64,000 nucleotides of DNA from Mixophyes australis (GCA_036250195.1 JAVHZZ010000006.1:71910869-71974868), one strand, 5' to 3'. Positions 33,899 to 47,159 are shown, counted from the first letter of the stretch. A program made the numbers and translations. The notes: generated by a model from the letters alone, not told the origin.

Positions 33899-36293
33899 AA
33901 ATCCATCACAAGTTTCTGAGACTCTCTGTACCTTCCACCCAGACACTACCAGATTAATTATGGGCCTTATTAGACTGCAGCTCCACATTGAAACAGGCTC
34001 TTGGAGATCTGTGGCATTTTTTTTAAATGTTATTTGCTGTTTTTTTTATATCCCAGTCAAGACCGTGACCATGGGCATGTCTATAATTAACATACATATT
34101 CCCACCATACATATATTTCTAATACACGTTGTGTGTATTAATTATTTTATGTAGACTGTATTACACTATTTTGGATATTCATTTTTATTTACATGCTTAC
34201 TGTGGAGTAACAAATGGAAATAAGAAGACACTGACACATCAAGAGTTCAAACTTAAGTATATTTTTATTTATTGTCACAATGTATCATCACGTATGAAAA
34301 ATTGTCTCACTATTCACGAATCTCAGCAACTAAAATTGTGGTTTTGTTTTTATGCCTATGAACATGCTTCATTGCTGGGTGAATGTATGACAAATCCTAA
34401 AGCGTGTGTGTCATGGTGGCACCATGTAGGTTGGCAATTATGGTATTAGGGAAATGTGGGATTGATGGGGATTGCCCTTTATTCTCATTGAAACCGGTGG
34501 TTTAGTGAAATAATGCCAAAAAGTAGGACCAACATAAATCTGTCTCCAACAACTGACTGAACATGAGAGTATAGCTGCTGTAGTCAGATCCATGTGGCAT
34601 TGCTTACACTAGTTGTGGGGGGTGGCGATACCGAAATGGACGATTCTTCCTATATGAAACATTGTGTTGCATATCAGACAATATGATGCTCTCTATATTG
34701 TATGGCGGTCACTAGGTATAATACCTGCTTTGTCTTACTTGCAATAAATCCCTGTTTTTTTGGCCTTGAGAACGCAATGTGCAGTTTTCTGTTATACTGA
34801 AATCATTTACTCCTCACTAATTTGATTGATACCATTTTTATATGCATTATTTTGTCTATGATGATTAATTATCACCATTATCATATTATATAATTTATAT
34901 GCAGTTTCTGTTGTGCCATTATTCATGGTTAGTAAAATAACATAAATTTACCATACAACTGTACTGAATCCTGATTTTGGGGAACTGTCCTGCTTACCCA
35001 GGAACATGAGGAACAGTTGGGAGGTATTTGCCAGTGTTCACTTTACTTAAATGTTGTGTGAACTAGTTAGTGGTGTGTTCATCATGTAAGAGAAGAGGAG
35101 AGGGAGAGGGAGATGATTGGAGGGAGGAGCTACCCTTGCCCTCCATGATGCAGGCCATGAACCGGGTTACACTTGTGTAATTTCTGTGTGTTCCACACTG
35201 TGCTGTCTGATAAGTATGCCTAGTAAGGTCAAAATAGATTGCTGAGTGCCTGTTACAATGCATTTTGTTGGGAACAGTAGCAGTTCAGGTCACTGCTGGG
35301 ATCATCAGTGGGCAGAAAGCCCGCTGACCAGTTTATTCCCCTTACACCTGTCCCAGCCCTCCCCCGTACCCTCCTGATGACAGCTCTGACCACACACCCC
35401 CCTACAATTTATTTTTTTCATTGAACAAACATCAGAGCCCTGGATTCTGCTGGGGCCAAACTGAAAACTGTCTCAAATGTTTGCAAGCAACATACTTGCG
35501 TGCAGCTTATTGAGCAACTTCAAGGACAAGTTTAGAAAAGTGCCAGTATGTCATGCCGGGACACTTCAAGCACTGGTTTTTAGTTTATTTGATTTATAAA
35601 AATGTTGCCCAGTTTGGAGGCTAGCTACCACATCACATGGGCATGGAAGGGTCCCACATTGGGTTGGGTATATAACGTTTGCTTTAAAGGACCATTAAAC
35701 CTAAATTTGATGGTTCAACTTGAAAATGAATTTTAACAGTCGAATATTATTATTATCTTTCATTTATAATACGCCACAAAAGGTCTGCAGCTCCATGCAT
35801 GACTGTGAAGATTATGTAGTATATCTAATGACTGATTGTTATTTTCTGTTGAATTCATATATGACAATGTATATTGTATGTAACCTTTTAATGTAATCTC
35901 AACATGTGCTTTGCTAGATGACATGAGTGTGAACCTATGCAAGTGTCAATAACTTGTTGAAATTAGCCAGACCAGGGAGAGATAGGCATCTCTGAGGAGT
36001 TTGAAGCCCCAAAGTTGTAAACCATTTAGCCATGCAGAACGAGCAGAGGTGAGAACTCAAGGTCCTGTGAACATTCCCGATCTCAGGACATCCCTAGCTC
36101 ACTTCGAAAGACCTGTGACGTTTGGGAGATCAGTCTGTCCTTATTGACAGCTAAACTCCAAAGGTAGGGGGTGAGAGCTATGTGGAGAAAGGTTTAAAAT
36201 ATTCTGACTTAGACAATAACGTGTGCATTTTCATGAGGGGGTCAATCAATACTGAAATGTCCCACATTTCTCAATTGTGTTACCTCACACACC
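33899..36293. other. No recognised feature
   Basis: AT-rich intergenic sequence. Purine-rich stretch at 35085-35130. No coding similarity or terminal repeats. Confidence 0.5.
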
Positions 36294-36473
36294 AAGGGGT
36301 ATATTTACTAAGCTGCGGGTTTGAAAAAGTGGGGATGTTGCCTATAGCAACCAATCAGATTATAGGTTTCATTTATTTAGTACTTTCTACAAAATGACAG
36401 CTAGAATCTGATTGGTTGCTATAGGCAACATCCCCACTTTTTCAAACCCGCAGCTTAGTAAATCTAGCCCCAA
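36294..36473. mobile_element. Foldback MITE, GATTGGTTGCTATAGGCAAC family (copy 2)
   Basis: A complete copy with longer pairing than copy 1: GCTGCGGGTTTGAAAAAGTG and GATGTTGCCTATAGCAACCA on the left are mirrored on the right. Ends GGGGTATATTTACTAAGC and GCTTAGTAAATCTAGCCCC. Confidence 0.9.
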
Positions 36474-37980
36474 GTCTTAACTAGTAAGTAGTGACTGTGG
36501 TTTTATTTTCTATTTTATTTCTGAAACTTATTTGTGCAATTCATTGTATGTCTTGTGTGAGGATACCACGCTTATCTGGGATGGCACTAACCCTCTGTGG
36601 GATTCAACTTACTCGGGTAGACTAGAATATATACAAAATAAGGCTTCATTACAACAGCACAACACCACAGGATGTTCACAAGATGCAGGGTAAATTGGAG
36701 CAAAGTTTTCATAGAGAGGTAAGGCAATGGCATTTTAATGCTGCAGATTTTATTTTGCAAATAGGAAAGTGATGCACAAATGCATGCATTTATTAATGAA
36801 ATCATTGTTGCATCATTGCTATCACACATTGATGTTGTTCTTGATGTTGTTCTTGATGTTATATTATGTTGATGTGAAGATAAGCTATTTATTTTGTGGT
36901 TTAAGTTTGGCTGTAGCAAGAATACTTTCTTGTCATCTTTTGGCAATATTTAATTTGTCAATCATAACAATGATGTTTCCCAATTTTCCTTTAATGTCTG
37001 GTGCATGTTCAGTTTTATATCAAGCTTAGACCATATGTTGCAAGCCTGCAAAGTGTATTTACAATCGAGAAATAGTGCTTTGAACTGATTCTTGTGTATA
37101 CTTTGGGCTGTTATACCTGTGTTGTGTGTGCAGTGACTACGTTTTTTATCTAGGTACTCAAAAACATGATGATTTGCAAAAAAATCCAAAACTGTTCGTT
37201 TATCAAAATAGCGGGATATTTGAGCGAGTCCTTATAAAGGAATATGACTATAACAAGCGGAATTGGGCTGGTTTTTTTCAAGTTGCCGGGTTTTTAATGG
37301 TTGCAGGTTTTTGGGTTTTACAAGCCGCATGTGTCGTGTCGAGTTCAGGGTGGTCTCTCTCACCCTTGCTTATCTTTTCTCTTTGTTTTTGTTGTTTGTT
37401 TTTTTTCCTTTGTTGGACTTTGGTGGACGTCATGCTGTACATTTTGATGGGTGAGTTTGGTGCTTGGAGTCTCCCAATGAAGAAGTGCTTTGCTGGTGGG
37501 TGGGCGGAGTTAGAGGAGGTTGGCCGTCACACACTACAGTTTTAAAAAGCAATTACTTTAAACAAATAAAAAAGATAAATAAAACCAAGCTGTGCCCGCC
37601 CCCCTTAGCGCTATTAATCATAGTACTGCCATCCTAGCGCTGGTCTGTGAAAAATAGGGGGGGGGGGAAGTGTGGGTTTGCGGTGTTCCCAAAATAAATA
37701 TTACTTGATCATACTCAGACTCTTTGTGTGTGCAATAGGCACACTTTTTAAATCACTTTTAAATTTACTTCTCACCATACTTATTTCTAATTTTTAAGAT
37801 TTTGCTTATCCAAAATAATGGGGAAATAGAATTTGGTTTTAAAATATATTTTAAATAAAGTAATACTTTTTTTTATTAATGTACTAGTGTCAGCTGTCAT
37901 ACTTCATAGTATCATACTGATACTGGAGCACCGTTACTTTATTTGATTATGTATGATAACATTTTGTCTGTTGCATTCTA
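36474..37980. other. No recognised feature
   Basis: AT-rich, with a G-run at about 37660. It may contain the undetected left end of the hAT element whose transposase begins near 37981. Confidence 0.45.
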
Positions 37981-39795
37981 AAGATATTGAGAACAGCACC
38001 AACCAAATGGGCTAAGTATGGCAAGAGATACAACGCCAACTGGGAGAAAGAAAATGGCCTGAAGGATTGGGTCAGACCGGTAATCGGAGATGATTCAAAA
38101 GCTGCATGCAAGGTTTGCAAAACTACCATCCGTGCTCATCATGCAGATCTTGTGCAGCATGCACACACAGACAAACACAAGAGCAACTGTAAAGAATTAT
38201 CAGGGATGCGATTATTAAATCTCGGATTCACAGTTGCTAAGACATCAACGAGCCACACAGCAGAACTGAGACTGGCTTGTTATATTGCATGCCTTTCTGC
38301 TACTCAGTCTGTGGATCACCTTGGGGACGTTGTAGGATCTACCTTTGAAAAAGAACTGCATCAAAGTGTACTTCATTGATGAACAATGTAATTGGTCCCT
38401 GCATGTTGTCCAATCTTATCACTGATATTGGTTAGTCCCGTTACTCTCTGGTCATCGATGAGAGCACCGACATCTCTGCAGTAAAACAGTTATGTTTAGT
38501 AGTGCGCTACTTCAGCCAATCCCTGGACAAGATTGTATCAACTTTTTGGGGAATGTTAAATATAGAAGGCGAAACAGCAGAAGCAATTGCTACAGCATTA
38601 CTACATTTTTTTGACTATTGAACTCAATTTCCAAAATTGTATTGGCATTGGAACTGATGGATGCAGCGTTATGGTTGGAAGGAAGAATTCTGTATATAGT
38701 CAGAAGAATAAAAATCTGAACCTTATAAAATGTCTATGCCACTCTATTTAACTTTGTGCCAATAAAGCAAAGATATATACTGTCTGATTAATCAAGGGAA
38801 AGCACCATTGAAGCTGCGTTAATTGTCAATTACAAGATGGCGCTCAATGTACACTTGTTGCGAGCAGATTCTCAATCAGTGGGAGGAACTAAAGTTGCAT
38901 TTTCAGCTGAGTAAGGACAAGCAGTAATGCTATGATGCGGAAATCCTATACCAGATGTACTGTGACCCTGTGAACAAATTGTATTTATAGTTTCTAACAC
39001 CTGTTCTGCAGGAATTTCAACGCATTAACAAGCTCTTCCAGCTAGAGTCTGGTAATGCATTCAAGATGCTTGACTGTCTTTATGCCTTCTTCTGTACTCT
39101 TCTGTCAAAGATATATTTTCCAGAAAGGATTCCTGGTAATGACTTCAACGTTCTTGATGTTAATTTGAATGACACATCCAGCCACCTGCCCCTATGTGCT
39201 TTGAATTTTGGTATCCACTTCACCATTGCTGTTGGAGAATCACAGCTTAGCATTGATGTTAAAGAAAACCTGAAAAGTAGTTGCAGAGATTTCCTGCTAG
39301 AAGCCACCAAGCATGTTCAGGAAAGACTTCCAGCTAATATTCATCTGTGGAAATCTATGGCTGCATTCAGTCCGTCGGTTATTCTTTTGTGGGCCAAACC
39401 ACCGCTTGCAAGCTTCTCCATGCTAAAGATGTTCAAAGGAGACATGGGAGCCTTGGATACCCAGTATCAAGCTATTAATTTTCAGGACTGGAAGAATACC
39501 GAAGATAAGCACGCTGAGAAATTTTGGATTGAGGTATTCAATTTTAAAGATAGCAGTGACGAAAGGTGCTTCAAAGAGCTGGCATTATTTGTACTTTCAC
39601 TCCTTGCCATGCCTCTCAATGCTGATGTGGAACGGGTATTCTCAGACTAGAACATCGTCAAATCGTTGCTCAGGACCGGATGAGTCAGAAGACTTTCTGT
39701 GACATTTTTTATGTCCGGTACGGTTTGAGACACTTGGGTATTTGCTGCAATGACTTTAATCCATGTCCCAATATGTTTCAGCGGTTTAATTCTTG
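37981..39795 (+). pseudogene. hAT transposase with BED zinc finger, decayed
   Basis: The N-terminal frame (37987-38379) has a BED-type finger, CKVCKTTIRAHHADLVQHAH then TDKH. Further on, a broken frame gives SLVIDESTDISAVKQLCLVV (about 38450-38510), the catalytic DEST region of many hAT transposases. The last open part (39066-39650) ends LLAMPLNADVERVFSD, the hAT C-terminal dimerisation motif, then an in-frame TAG before NIVKS. Stops and frameshifts between show it is inactive. AATAAA at 40101-40106 could be its polyadenylation signal. Confidence 0.88.
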
Positions 39796-40249
39796 AATGT
39801 ACCACATGGAAGCTGCTTTAGATGACGGAGTAAGCTCTTATGAACTTCATTAAATCTGTAGTTTCAAAAATGTATAGTTTGCACTTTGTTACCACACATA
39901 GTGTGCCCTTCTTTTCCATAACTGTTTTGCTCACAAGTTAGTTATTTGAGGATATTTTCATGTAACAATGTGATCTGTGTTGCCAAATTCCTTTTAAGTA
40001 ATTTGTTATTGAACTGAGATACTATTTAATATTTATGCATGCGTTTTTAATGTTGTGAATTGTTTTTCATACTGAAAAAATGTTACCTACAGTGGTCAAA
40101 TAATAAAGTTCTTTTGTTTTTGTTAATTTGCTTTGTCCTCTTTATTTACTAGAAGTGCAAAGTTCAAGTCCGATTGTAGAAATCTTATATGTATTTATTT
40201 AATAATGAACAATAAACTTTGTGGTTTTCACTACAATGACACCCCTGTC

Positions 40250-40350
40250 CCCTTTATGTTGGGCTTTTTTTGGGCTTTTTAGGATTGGTTTGGGCTTGTT
40301 TTTCACTTAGCGGCTGCTTGTTTTTCATTTCAAAGTTGGCAACCCTCACG
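40250..40350 (+). mobile_element. Possible right terminus of the hAT element
   Basis: Ends with AAAGTTGGCAACCCTC, which read inversely (GAGGGTTGCCAACTTT) looks like a hAT terminal inverted repeat. I could not find a matching left end near 37200-37980, so the boundary stays open. Confidence 0.35.
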
Positions 40351-40531
40351 GCCAGCTGTTCAGATTGCTGTACCTGGGACAGGCTGGGTGTTTGTGACAA
40401 TGACATACACAGTAGTACAAAATAACAGTAATGATCCATAACACAGTACATAATATGTAATACATGAAAAACAAAATAATACAAATACCAGACATACTGA
40501 TTAAACAAAAAAAACCACACAGATAACGCTA

Positions 40532-42851
40532 ATGCAGATCATACATGTCCTACATCATCAACACATTATTCCCCAACCCCGAAGAAACATTCTCCCTCCT
40601 GTCAGGCTCCGGGAGACTTCTTCTCCCCGTATCCCGCCCCTCCTACCTTCTCTTTCTACTGCCCCTAAACGAGGACGAGCAGATTTCAGGACCCCGGCAG
40701 CAACTGGTGAAACCTCGATCCCCCGCTCCTTCCGCCGTTGTAGACCTCCTTCACAGCGCAGTGGCAGAGATCGCTCGGTCTCTGTCACTGCACGTCGGGC
40801 CCCTAATGTAGCTGTGTCCGTTACCTCGGCTCAGGCACCAGTTGCGCACGTGCGTGCGCCCGCGGTGGCACCTGTCAGATCTGCGCCCTCTCATATAATT
40901 AGACACTTTCAGGAGCAGGACTTTAATAATACTTTTGTAGCTGGACCCAGTCTGCTCCCTTCCCCCATTTGTTATCTACTCAGTTGGAGAACATTATATC
41001 TCTCCCTCATACACCCAGAGTTTCTTCCAGGGCCACCATCCATTCTCCACATTTAGCTAGTCAAAGCTTGCCTAATACACCATCCCAGACAATCAATTTA
41101 AGAAGTAGTTTAGATCAAGTGCTTAACCCTCCAGTTCCTGCAAACCAACAAGTTCTAGTCCATGCTCAGATACTCCAGGATAACATTGCCCCCTTTCTTA
41201 AATCAATCATCAACAAGCTCATTATTCACATCCAGCTTGCCAGAGATCACGCAGATCACGTTGCAAAACCAAGAAGCACCACCCCTTTCTGTTCAGTCAC
41301 CCAACTTTTATTCCTCCTACAATCCCATCCCTTTACCCTTCAGTCTCTTTTTCTCCTTTTCCACAGCAAGCACCTGTTTTTACAGGTTTTCAGCAACCTG
41401 CACAGCAACAATGGTTTAATCAACACCTTTCTTACACATCTTCTGCTATGTATCCTTTCCCCCCTGCTGTTTTTCTTCCCCATTCTAATACTCAAATGCA
41501 ACCGTCATATCAATCTCATGGTTTACACTATGGTGGGCAGACAATTTTTCCATATAACTTTGCGAATTTCCCATCACAAAACTCACATGCATTTTACTCA
41601 TCCGGGCACATGTCCTACTCACAAGGCCCTTTAATGCAGTCGTTTGCACCACCACATTTTGCTCATAGATTAATGTTGGGTCAGAATGTTGCACAGACTT
41701 CTGTTTCTAATTTGGCTTGTAATTCTTCTGCCAGTTTTTCTTTAACTACAGTTCAGAATTATCAAGGGAGCAATAGTATAGGTCATTCGGGTGGTCCATC
41801 CACGGGCGTTGATACAGCAAATTTAAGTGGTGGTCAGACAGGGGTTGGTAGTTTGCCTGAAAGGGCTAGATCTAACATATCCTTATTTCCAGATGTCCAG
41901 GTGATCGGGGTCGATTCGGGGTCAAGGATATAGATTTCCTCAACGAGAGTAGGTGATCAGGCTGAGGTAGCAGAAGCTTCGGAAGAGGTGGCAGTAGTTT
42001 CAGGTGTGCAGGCGCATGGTGAGTACGAGAACTCCTCATATGTGGACGGACCGAGCTCTGACTGCGAGGTTTTGAGCACGGAGGAAGATTCCTCGGATTC
42101 GGATCACGAGCATAGGAAGTTCATGCGATTTGTGCACACACACTTGAGACGAGGTAAAAAGAGGCGAAGGGTTCACAATACACAAAGGGTTCCCTCAGGT
42201 GAGGACATGGTCAGATGTGCTAACACAGCTATATTAAGGGGTCTACGTGACAATGCACGACAGAGGATTGATCAGGGTGTTTATGCTGACGTTTTTAGCA
42301 TTACTGACCAAAGATAAGCTAAGCTAGCGCAAGCAAAAATGAAGGACGGGGGTATTGACGAGGCTGTTAAATCTTATGATAATCGGACAGCAGGTTTTCT
42401 AGTTTTTTCTGCTGCATATTTGTTGACCAAGCCTAATGAACATCAGGACATTTTAAAGTATATGCATATGATTCACGAAATGCGGACAGCTTGTGGGGAT
42501 AGATTATGGAGATTATATGATGAGGAATTTCGTAAGACATTAGACGGGGCGGCGAGTATCCCATTTGGTTGTAAGGATATTGAAATATGGTTGGCGGTTC
42601 AGCAGTCCAGCATGTCCAACCAATTTCCTCAAGGGCCCTCTAGAAATATAACATTCAACAGAGTGGGCACATCTTTTCTCGGAAATAATAAATGTTTTAA
42701 CTTTAACAATTCCCAATGCAACAAGGGACACCAATGCAGGTTCAAACACACCTGCCTGCGTTGTGGTGGACGCCACCCAGCAAAAGACTGCCCTCGTGCC
42801 ACCGGAGCCCAATCCAACATTAGAGCACCTTCATCAGCTCCTGCTAAGTAG
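40532..42851 (+). pseudogene. Ngaro-like Gag ORF, frameshifted
   Basis: The 5' half is Pro/Ser/Thr-rich and shifts frame several times. The 3' half (42339-42851) is better kept: VKSYDNRTAGFLVFSAAYLL, then LWRLYDEEFRKTLDGAASIP, then a zinc-binding end CFNFNNSQCNKGHQCRFKH followed by CLRCGGRHPAKDCP. The last part is a CCCH finger plus a knuckle, as in Gag proteins of YR retrotransposons. An acidic stretch (42050-42110) precedes a basic RRGKKRRRVH patch. Confidence 0.75.
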
Positions 42852-43915
42852 AGGTCCTTCCCTGGTCTCAGTTAATGCAATGGTTAAGTGGTTAAGTTTA
42901 TACCCAGATCGTTTTATAGCTGAATTTTTGTCTAGGGGCTTCAGGGAGGGGTTTAAAATTCCAATTGAAGGTTCCCTGCGAGTTGTCGCTAATAGAAATT
43001 TAAAGTCTGCTTATGAGCACCCGGAAATACTTAAGGAAAAGATTGATAAGGAGGTACAATTAGGGCGGATATGTGGTCCTTTCCCGTCTTTGCCTATGGA
43101 TAATTTGATTATATCACCTGTTGGTGTTGTTCCTAAAAAAGTGCCCAGCAAATTTAGATTTATACAGCACCTATCCTATCCGGAAGGGAGCTCAGTTAAA
43201 GACGCTATTGACCCTCTACACTCCTCTGTAGTTTATTTGGATTTCGAATTTGCACTGGGTTTAGTGAGAAAGTTTGGCACTGAAACTCTTATGGCAAAAG
43301 TGGATATTGAGTCCGCTTTTCGCCTTTTGCCATTACATCCTGAATCTTTCAGATTCATGGGTTTTAGAACATTGCAGGGGTTTTTGTTGATAGATGTTTG
43401 CCCATGGGTTGTTCTACTTCCTGTGCATATTTCGAACGTTTCAGTTCTTTTTTTGCATAGAGGTTAGGTCTAATCAAGGTGGAGTTTCTCATTATCTTGA
43501 CTATTTTATTTTAGTCAGTCCCCCAAATTCACCCATTTTCGCTAATTTGTTGTTTGATACTAAGGGCTTTTTTCATTGTTTTGGAGTTCCGGTTGCTCAC
43601 GAAAAAACAGAGGGTCCTTCTACTAGCCTTTCTTTTTTGGGAATTGAAATTGATTCCGTGATGGGCTGCTGCCGTCTTCCAATGGATAAGGTTAATAAAT
43701 TAAAGGAACTAATAGCGGTTGTTCGACATGCTTTAAAGATTCCTCTTAGGAAAGTGCAATCTTTGTTGGGGACTTTGAATTTTGCTTGTCGTATCATCCC
43801 TATGGGTAGAATAAAATTACAGAGGTCGACAGCTGGCGTTACTAGGGCTCATTATCGGATTAGAATTTCCCAGGAGATTAAGGATGATTTGGTAGTTTGG
43901 GAAAGTTTTTTAGAT
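42763..43915 (+). pseudogene. Ngaro/DIRS-type reverse transcriptase, frameshifted
   Basis: It overlaps the end of the Gag frame. Motifs in order: GFKIPIEGSLRVVANRNLKS, VQLGRICGPF, SPVGVVPKKVPSKFRFIQHL, then TLMAKVDIESAFRLLPLHPE (catalytic aspartate block), and after a frameshift near 43440 LDYFILV (normally YLDDF-like; here the second catalytic aspartate appears lost) and SLSFLGIEIDS. It ends with KVQSLLGTLNFACRIIPMGR and the connection LVVWESFLD. An RNase H domain should follow but does not. Confidence 0.88.
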
Positions 43916-43919
43916 ATAC

Positions 43920-44440
43920 TCCTTTGTGTATTGGGCGGCCAGGCATCCGGCAGCTCAGGAACCTCCTCAAAGTAATACACAAATGTAAGTGCAATGGTTT
44001 GGTAGGCGGGGAATGTGCTAGGACACTTTTAGAGGGATGATCTCTAGTCTGATAGAGAGTAAACAAGCCCCTTTTATATTATCATTATTCATCTAGGAGG
44101 TAATGACTGGGCAACGGAAAAACCATTGACCTTATATGGAGGATTATCGCTGATCTACAATTTTTATCACTCAGATGGCCAAAAATGAAGGTTAGCTGGT
44201 CTGATATTGTACCTCGTCTTAATTGGAAAGGGGATAGTGGAGGTTTGGTCATGGATAACCTCAGACGTCAGGTTAATCGGGCAGTGAATAAATTCCTGAG
44301 ATCTTCAAAAGGAGGGTCAATACAACATCCGGACATTAAGTTTTGTCACACACACCTTTATAGGTCAGACGGGGTGCATCTCAATGACACAGGTTTATCC
44401 TTGTTTATAGGTCGGATTTTTTATTTTTTTGTTGACTTTC
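43920..44440 (+). pseudogene. SGNH-hydrolase-like segment of the retroelement
   Basis: Broken frames give QWFGRRG (about 43995), IIHLGGNDWATEK (the SGNH block with the glycine and asparagine of the oxyanion hole, about 44085-44125), then WSDIVPRLNWKG and, near the end, LYRSDGVHLNDTG (the catalytic Asp-x-x-His block DGVH). Such esterase-like domains accompany some vertebrate Ngaro-type elements. The catalytic GDS serine block is not visible. Confidence 0.7.
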
Positions 44441-44830
44441 TAGGGTCATTATGGTGGCGGACTGTCAGTCCTTGGGTAGGATGTCAGCTTTGGCGAAAAG
44501 CAGTGCAGCCAGCAGTTTAATACATGGGTGCAAGGTTTATGTTCGACCGGAGTGGGCTTCCCCTTTCACTCTACTCTCTTCAGGGTCATTTGTGTAGGTG
44601 CCCGGGGTATCGTTTTTGGGAGCGTGCCTCTGGGGCCAGAAGGGGTGGAGTCTTTCTGACGCCTTTAATGTAGCGCCAAGGTTCAGGGCCGGCTGGCCAC
44701 CCCAAGTTAATGTTTAGTATTGACTGGTAGCTGTTACTGCACTTGCTTTCATTGCCATCATTTCTTCCTTTATATACAACAAATTAAAACTGTGACCTTA
44801 GGGCGCCAAAAGTTACCACTGTGTCCGTGT

Positions 44831-45097
44831 CTTTATTTCTGGTTTACTTAGCTGAATTGACAATGTGAAGGGAAAGGTTTTAGGTGCTGTGGGGTGATGT
44901 CAGTTATTGGCGTTTATAGCTTGGGTCCTGGGCCCAATATATTGATGGTCACCCAAGTAATCATAAAGACCGCTTTGGCTATATTTACACTCTGCCTTGC
45001 CATAGAAGAGTGTGTATATGTTTCTTATCATTCTGGAATTATGTACATGATGTGGTGTAAATGCTTGAGAGAGGTTTCTTTATATAGAGATAGCACA
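44831..45097. other. No recognised feature
   Basis: Short AT-rich spacer between the Ngaro-like tail and the MITE at 45098. Confidence 0.5.
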
Positions 45098-45300
45098 CTA
45101 TGGGGGGAATTCAATTGCCGGCGATGTGGCGCACGGACATCTCGTTGCGCACATTGCCGGTAATTATGGTACAAATCTCCGGTCATTTTCCTTCCCACTT
45201 CTATGAGGCGCAAGGCAAAATTAGATTTCTGTCAAAACTCCGCCGCAAAGTGTCTCTTGGACGTTCCAGAGACACTTTGCGACTAATTGAATTCCCCCTA
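45098..45300. mobile_element. MITE with GGGGGAATTCAATT ends
   Basis: The termini GGGGGGAATTCAATTG and TAATTGAATTCCCCC are inverted. The interior is not palindromic overall, but 45244-45281 is a perfect hairpin: CGCAAAGTGTCTCT against AGAGACACTTTGCG. The ends resemble the TTCAATTG group at 50938, 51178 and 61062. Confidence 0.75.
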
Positions 45301-47159
45301 TATATTTGAACTATGCCCTTTTTACCAATTTATGCCAAATATGGGATATTCTCAATATACTATGTTTTGGGAGGTGAATGTACATTACAACATTTACCAG
45401 GTGATATGAAGAACTGATGTCTGGTTACCATGGTTACCAGCTGTGATGTCACCTCAGCCAGATTATCTGATAGTTCTTATGACCAAGTTTCTCAGTCACT
45501 TTCTCCTCAGTGAGTAAGTTAGTTGGCTCATCCTGTTCATCAGAAATATTTTGCACTCAGTGAAGGATATATTGATTCAATATGTTCTTATGAAACTGAA
45601 AAGTCTCATCAATAATTGGGAATATTGAGAAAGAACAAAGCTGCACATAGAAAACTACAGACAACTGAAAAATAAGCTGCTGGAAGTTCTCAGGGATATG
45701 GCTTTACTGAATTTAACATTGTAATTGTTATCTAGTTGCTATCCAATAACGATTGTCGATATGTGGTTCCAAAGCACAATGTGATTTAATAGCCAAAAGA
45801 AGCAGAATAACAAATCAGAATAAAATAAGTACAGCCGATACTTATCGCAGGCGCTCTGGATCCAGTGCACAGTCATTCAGGTCTGAAGGCTGTGGTCAAA
45901 TAGACTGACTACTAGGTTCAGAGCCCCTGCTTATATGCAGTCAGTGAATACAGTAAAACAATGCAGATGATGTGGCTTGCTTCTATAGGTCCAGGCTTCA
46001 GGAGGGTCCAGTGTAGTGCAGGTCATAGGCCAGTTCAAACGAAAATATCCAAAGGTGGGGGTCAGCACTCCAGGGGATGCACTCCGATTTTCCCGCCAAG
46101 AATCCAGTTTAAACTGGTCTATTAACATTACACAGACAGTATCATTTTAAACATTTATACCCTATCATCGCTAACTAGAGTATGCAATGTGCGGTCTCTA
46201 AGGCGCATGAACCGGACAACTGAGGATAAATAGGGGATTAAAATGATACTAAACATGCCATATTTCCTGTAACCTGAACCTTTGATTTCACTGTAAATAT
46301 TGCTACATTTTGACATAAATAACTATGTGTTGCAACTACAATTAATGTGTACTAATTTCAAATGTGTATATTCATGTGAATGCGTGTAAATGTGTAAATC
46401 TTGTTATTGCCACGTGTTGCGGTTAGACACGCTTCTCCACGACATAGCATGCTCTACGCATAATTTTCAGACAAAGATGATCAAGTTTGCTAGATATTAA
46501 TTGAAATTACTTTATCCAATTTGCTGACTTCGACGCAAGCAATACTGAAATTAATAATAGGACATTGAAAGTTCCTCCAACAATCATTAATTGATTTTAA
46601 AACACTGCAAAAAAGAGCAAAATAACGGATATCTAGTAAGTGAAAAAACCTTTTTAAATAAACCCGAAACCCCCCCCCCCCCCCCCCCCACACTAACCAC
46701 ACTAGTTAAATTGCTTTACTGTGAATTACAAGTATAGTTTAGTCAGAATATGGTGGTTATCTACACAATATAAGTAGTAATAACAATCTTAAGACTAACA
46801 GTGTGGTAATTAATAAAGTATAATTAGTGTCCACATATTTGGCATATACTACTCATAAAGTAGCAGCTTGTACAGAGTGTGCAAGCTGACTCACACACAC
46901 ACACGCACACTTTTTTTATCTACCTCCTTATACACTGTTATTAGCCATTTGTAAGTCAGTGCATTTGTTAGGCAACCAGATAAACATTGGTCATTGGTTA
47001 TCTGCCAGTTACGATCTGATTGCTGTGGATGCCATCACTCCATGCCAATCAGTTTGGGCCACATAGTGGTCATTATTATTATAGATATGAGTTATTTGTC
47101 CAGCTGATTGTATGTTGAAAATAAACAAATTATGGCTTAATCCTTAATGAATGGGTTAA
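45301..47159. other. No recognised feature
   Basis: AT-rich intergenic DNA. A run of about 20 C lies at 46670-46690 and a short (CA)n run at 46893-46911. Nothing else recognised. Confidence 0.5.

Larger units (their letters stand above)
40532..44830 (+). mobile_element. Ngaro-like YR retrotransposon with SGNH part, internally deleted
   Basis: On the plus strand: a Gag-like ORF (about 40532-42851), a DIRS/Ngaro-type reverse transcriptase (42763-43915), SGNH-hydrolase sequence (about 43920-44440), and a 3' tail with ATTAAA near 44783. Neither RNase H nor tyrosine recombinase is seen, so part of the body is missing. Ngaro elements have split direct repeats rather than inverted ends; I could not find them. 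The exact ends are therefore uncertain. Confidence 0.75.

Noticed and set aside
40254..40520. Minus-strand open frame of 88 codons
   Set aside because: It reads through the A/T-rich terminus of a hAT element; no conserved features.
46669..46690. Long C-run as a structural element
   Set aside because: Single homopolymers of this kind occur several times here (37, 7915, 10919, 19921, 33867) and may be sequencing or assembly-prone; no G-quadruplex pattern of separate runs.
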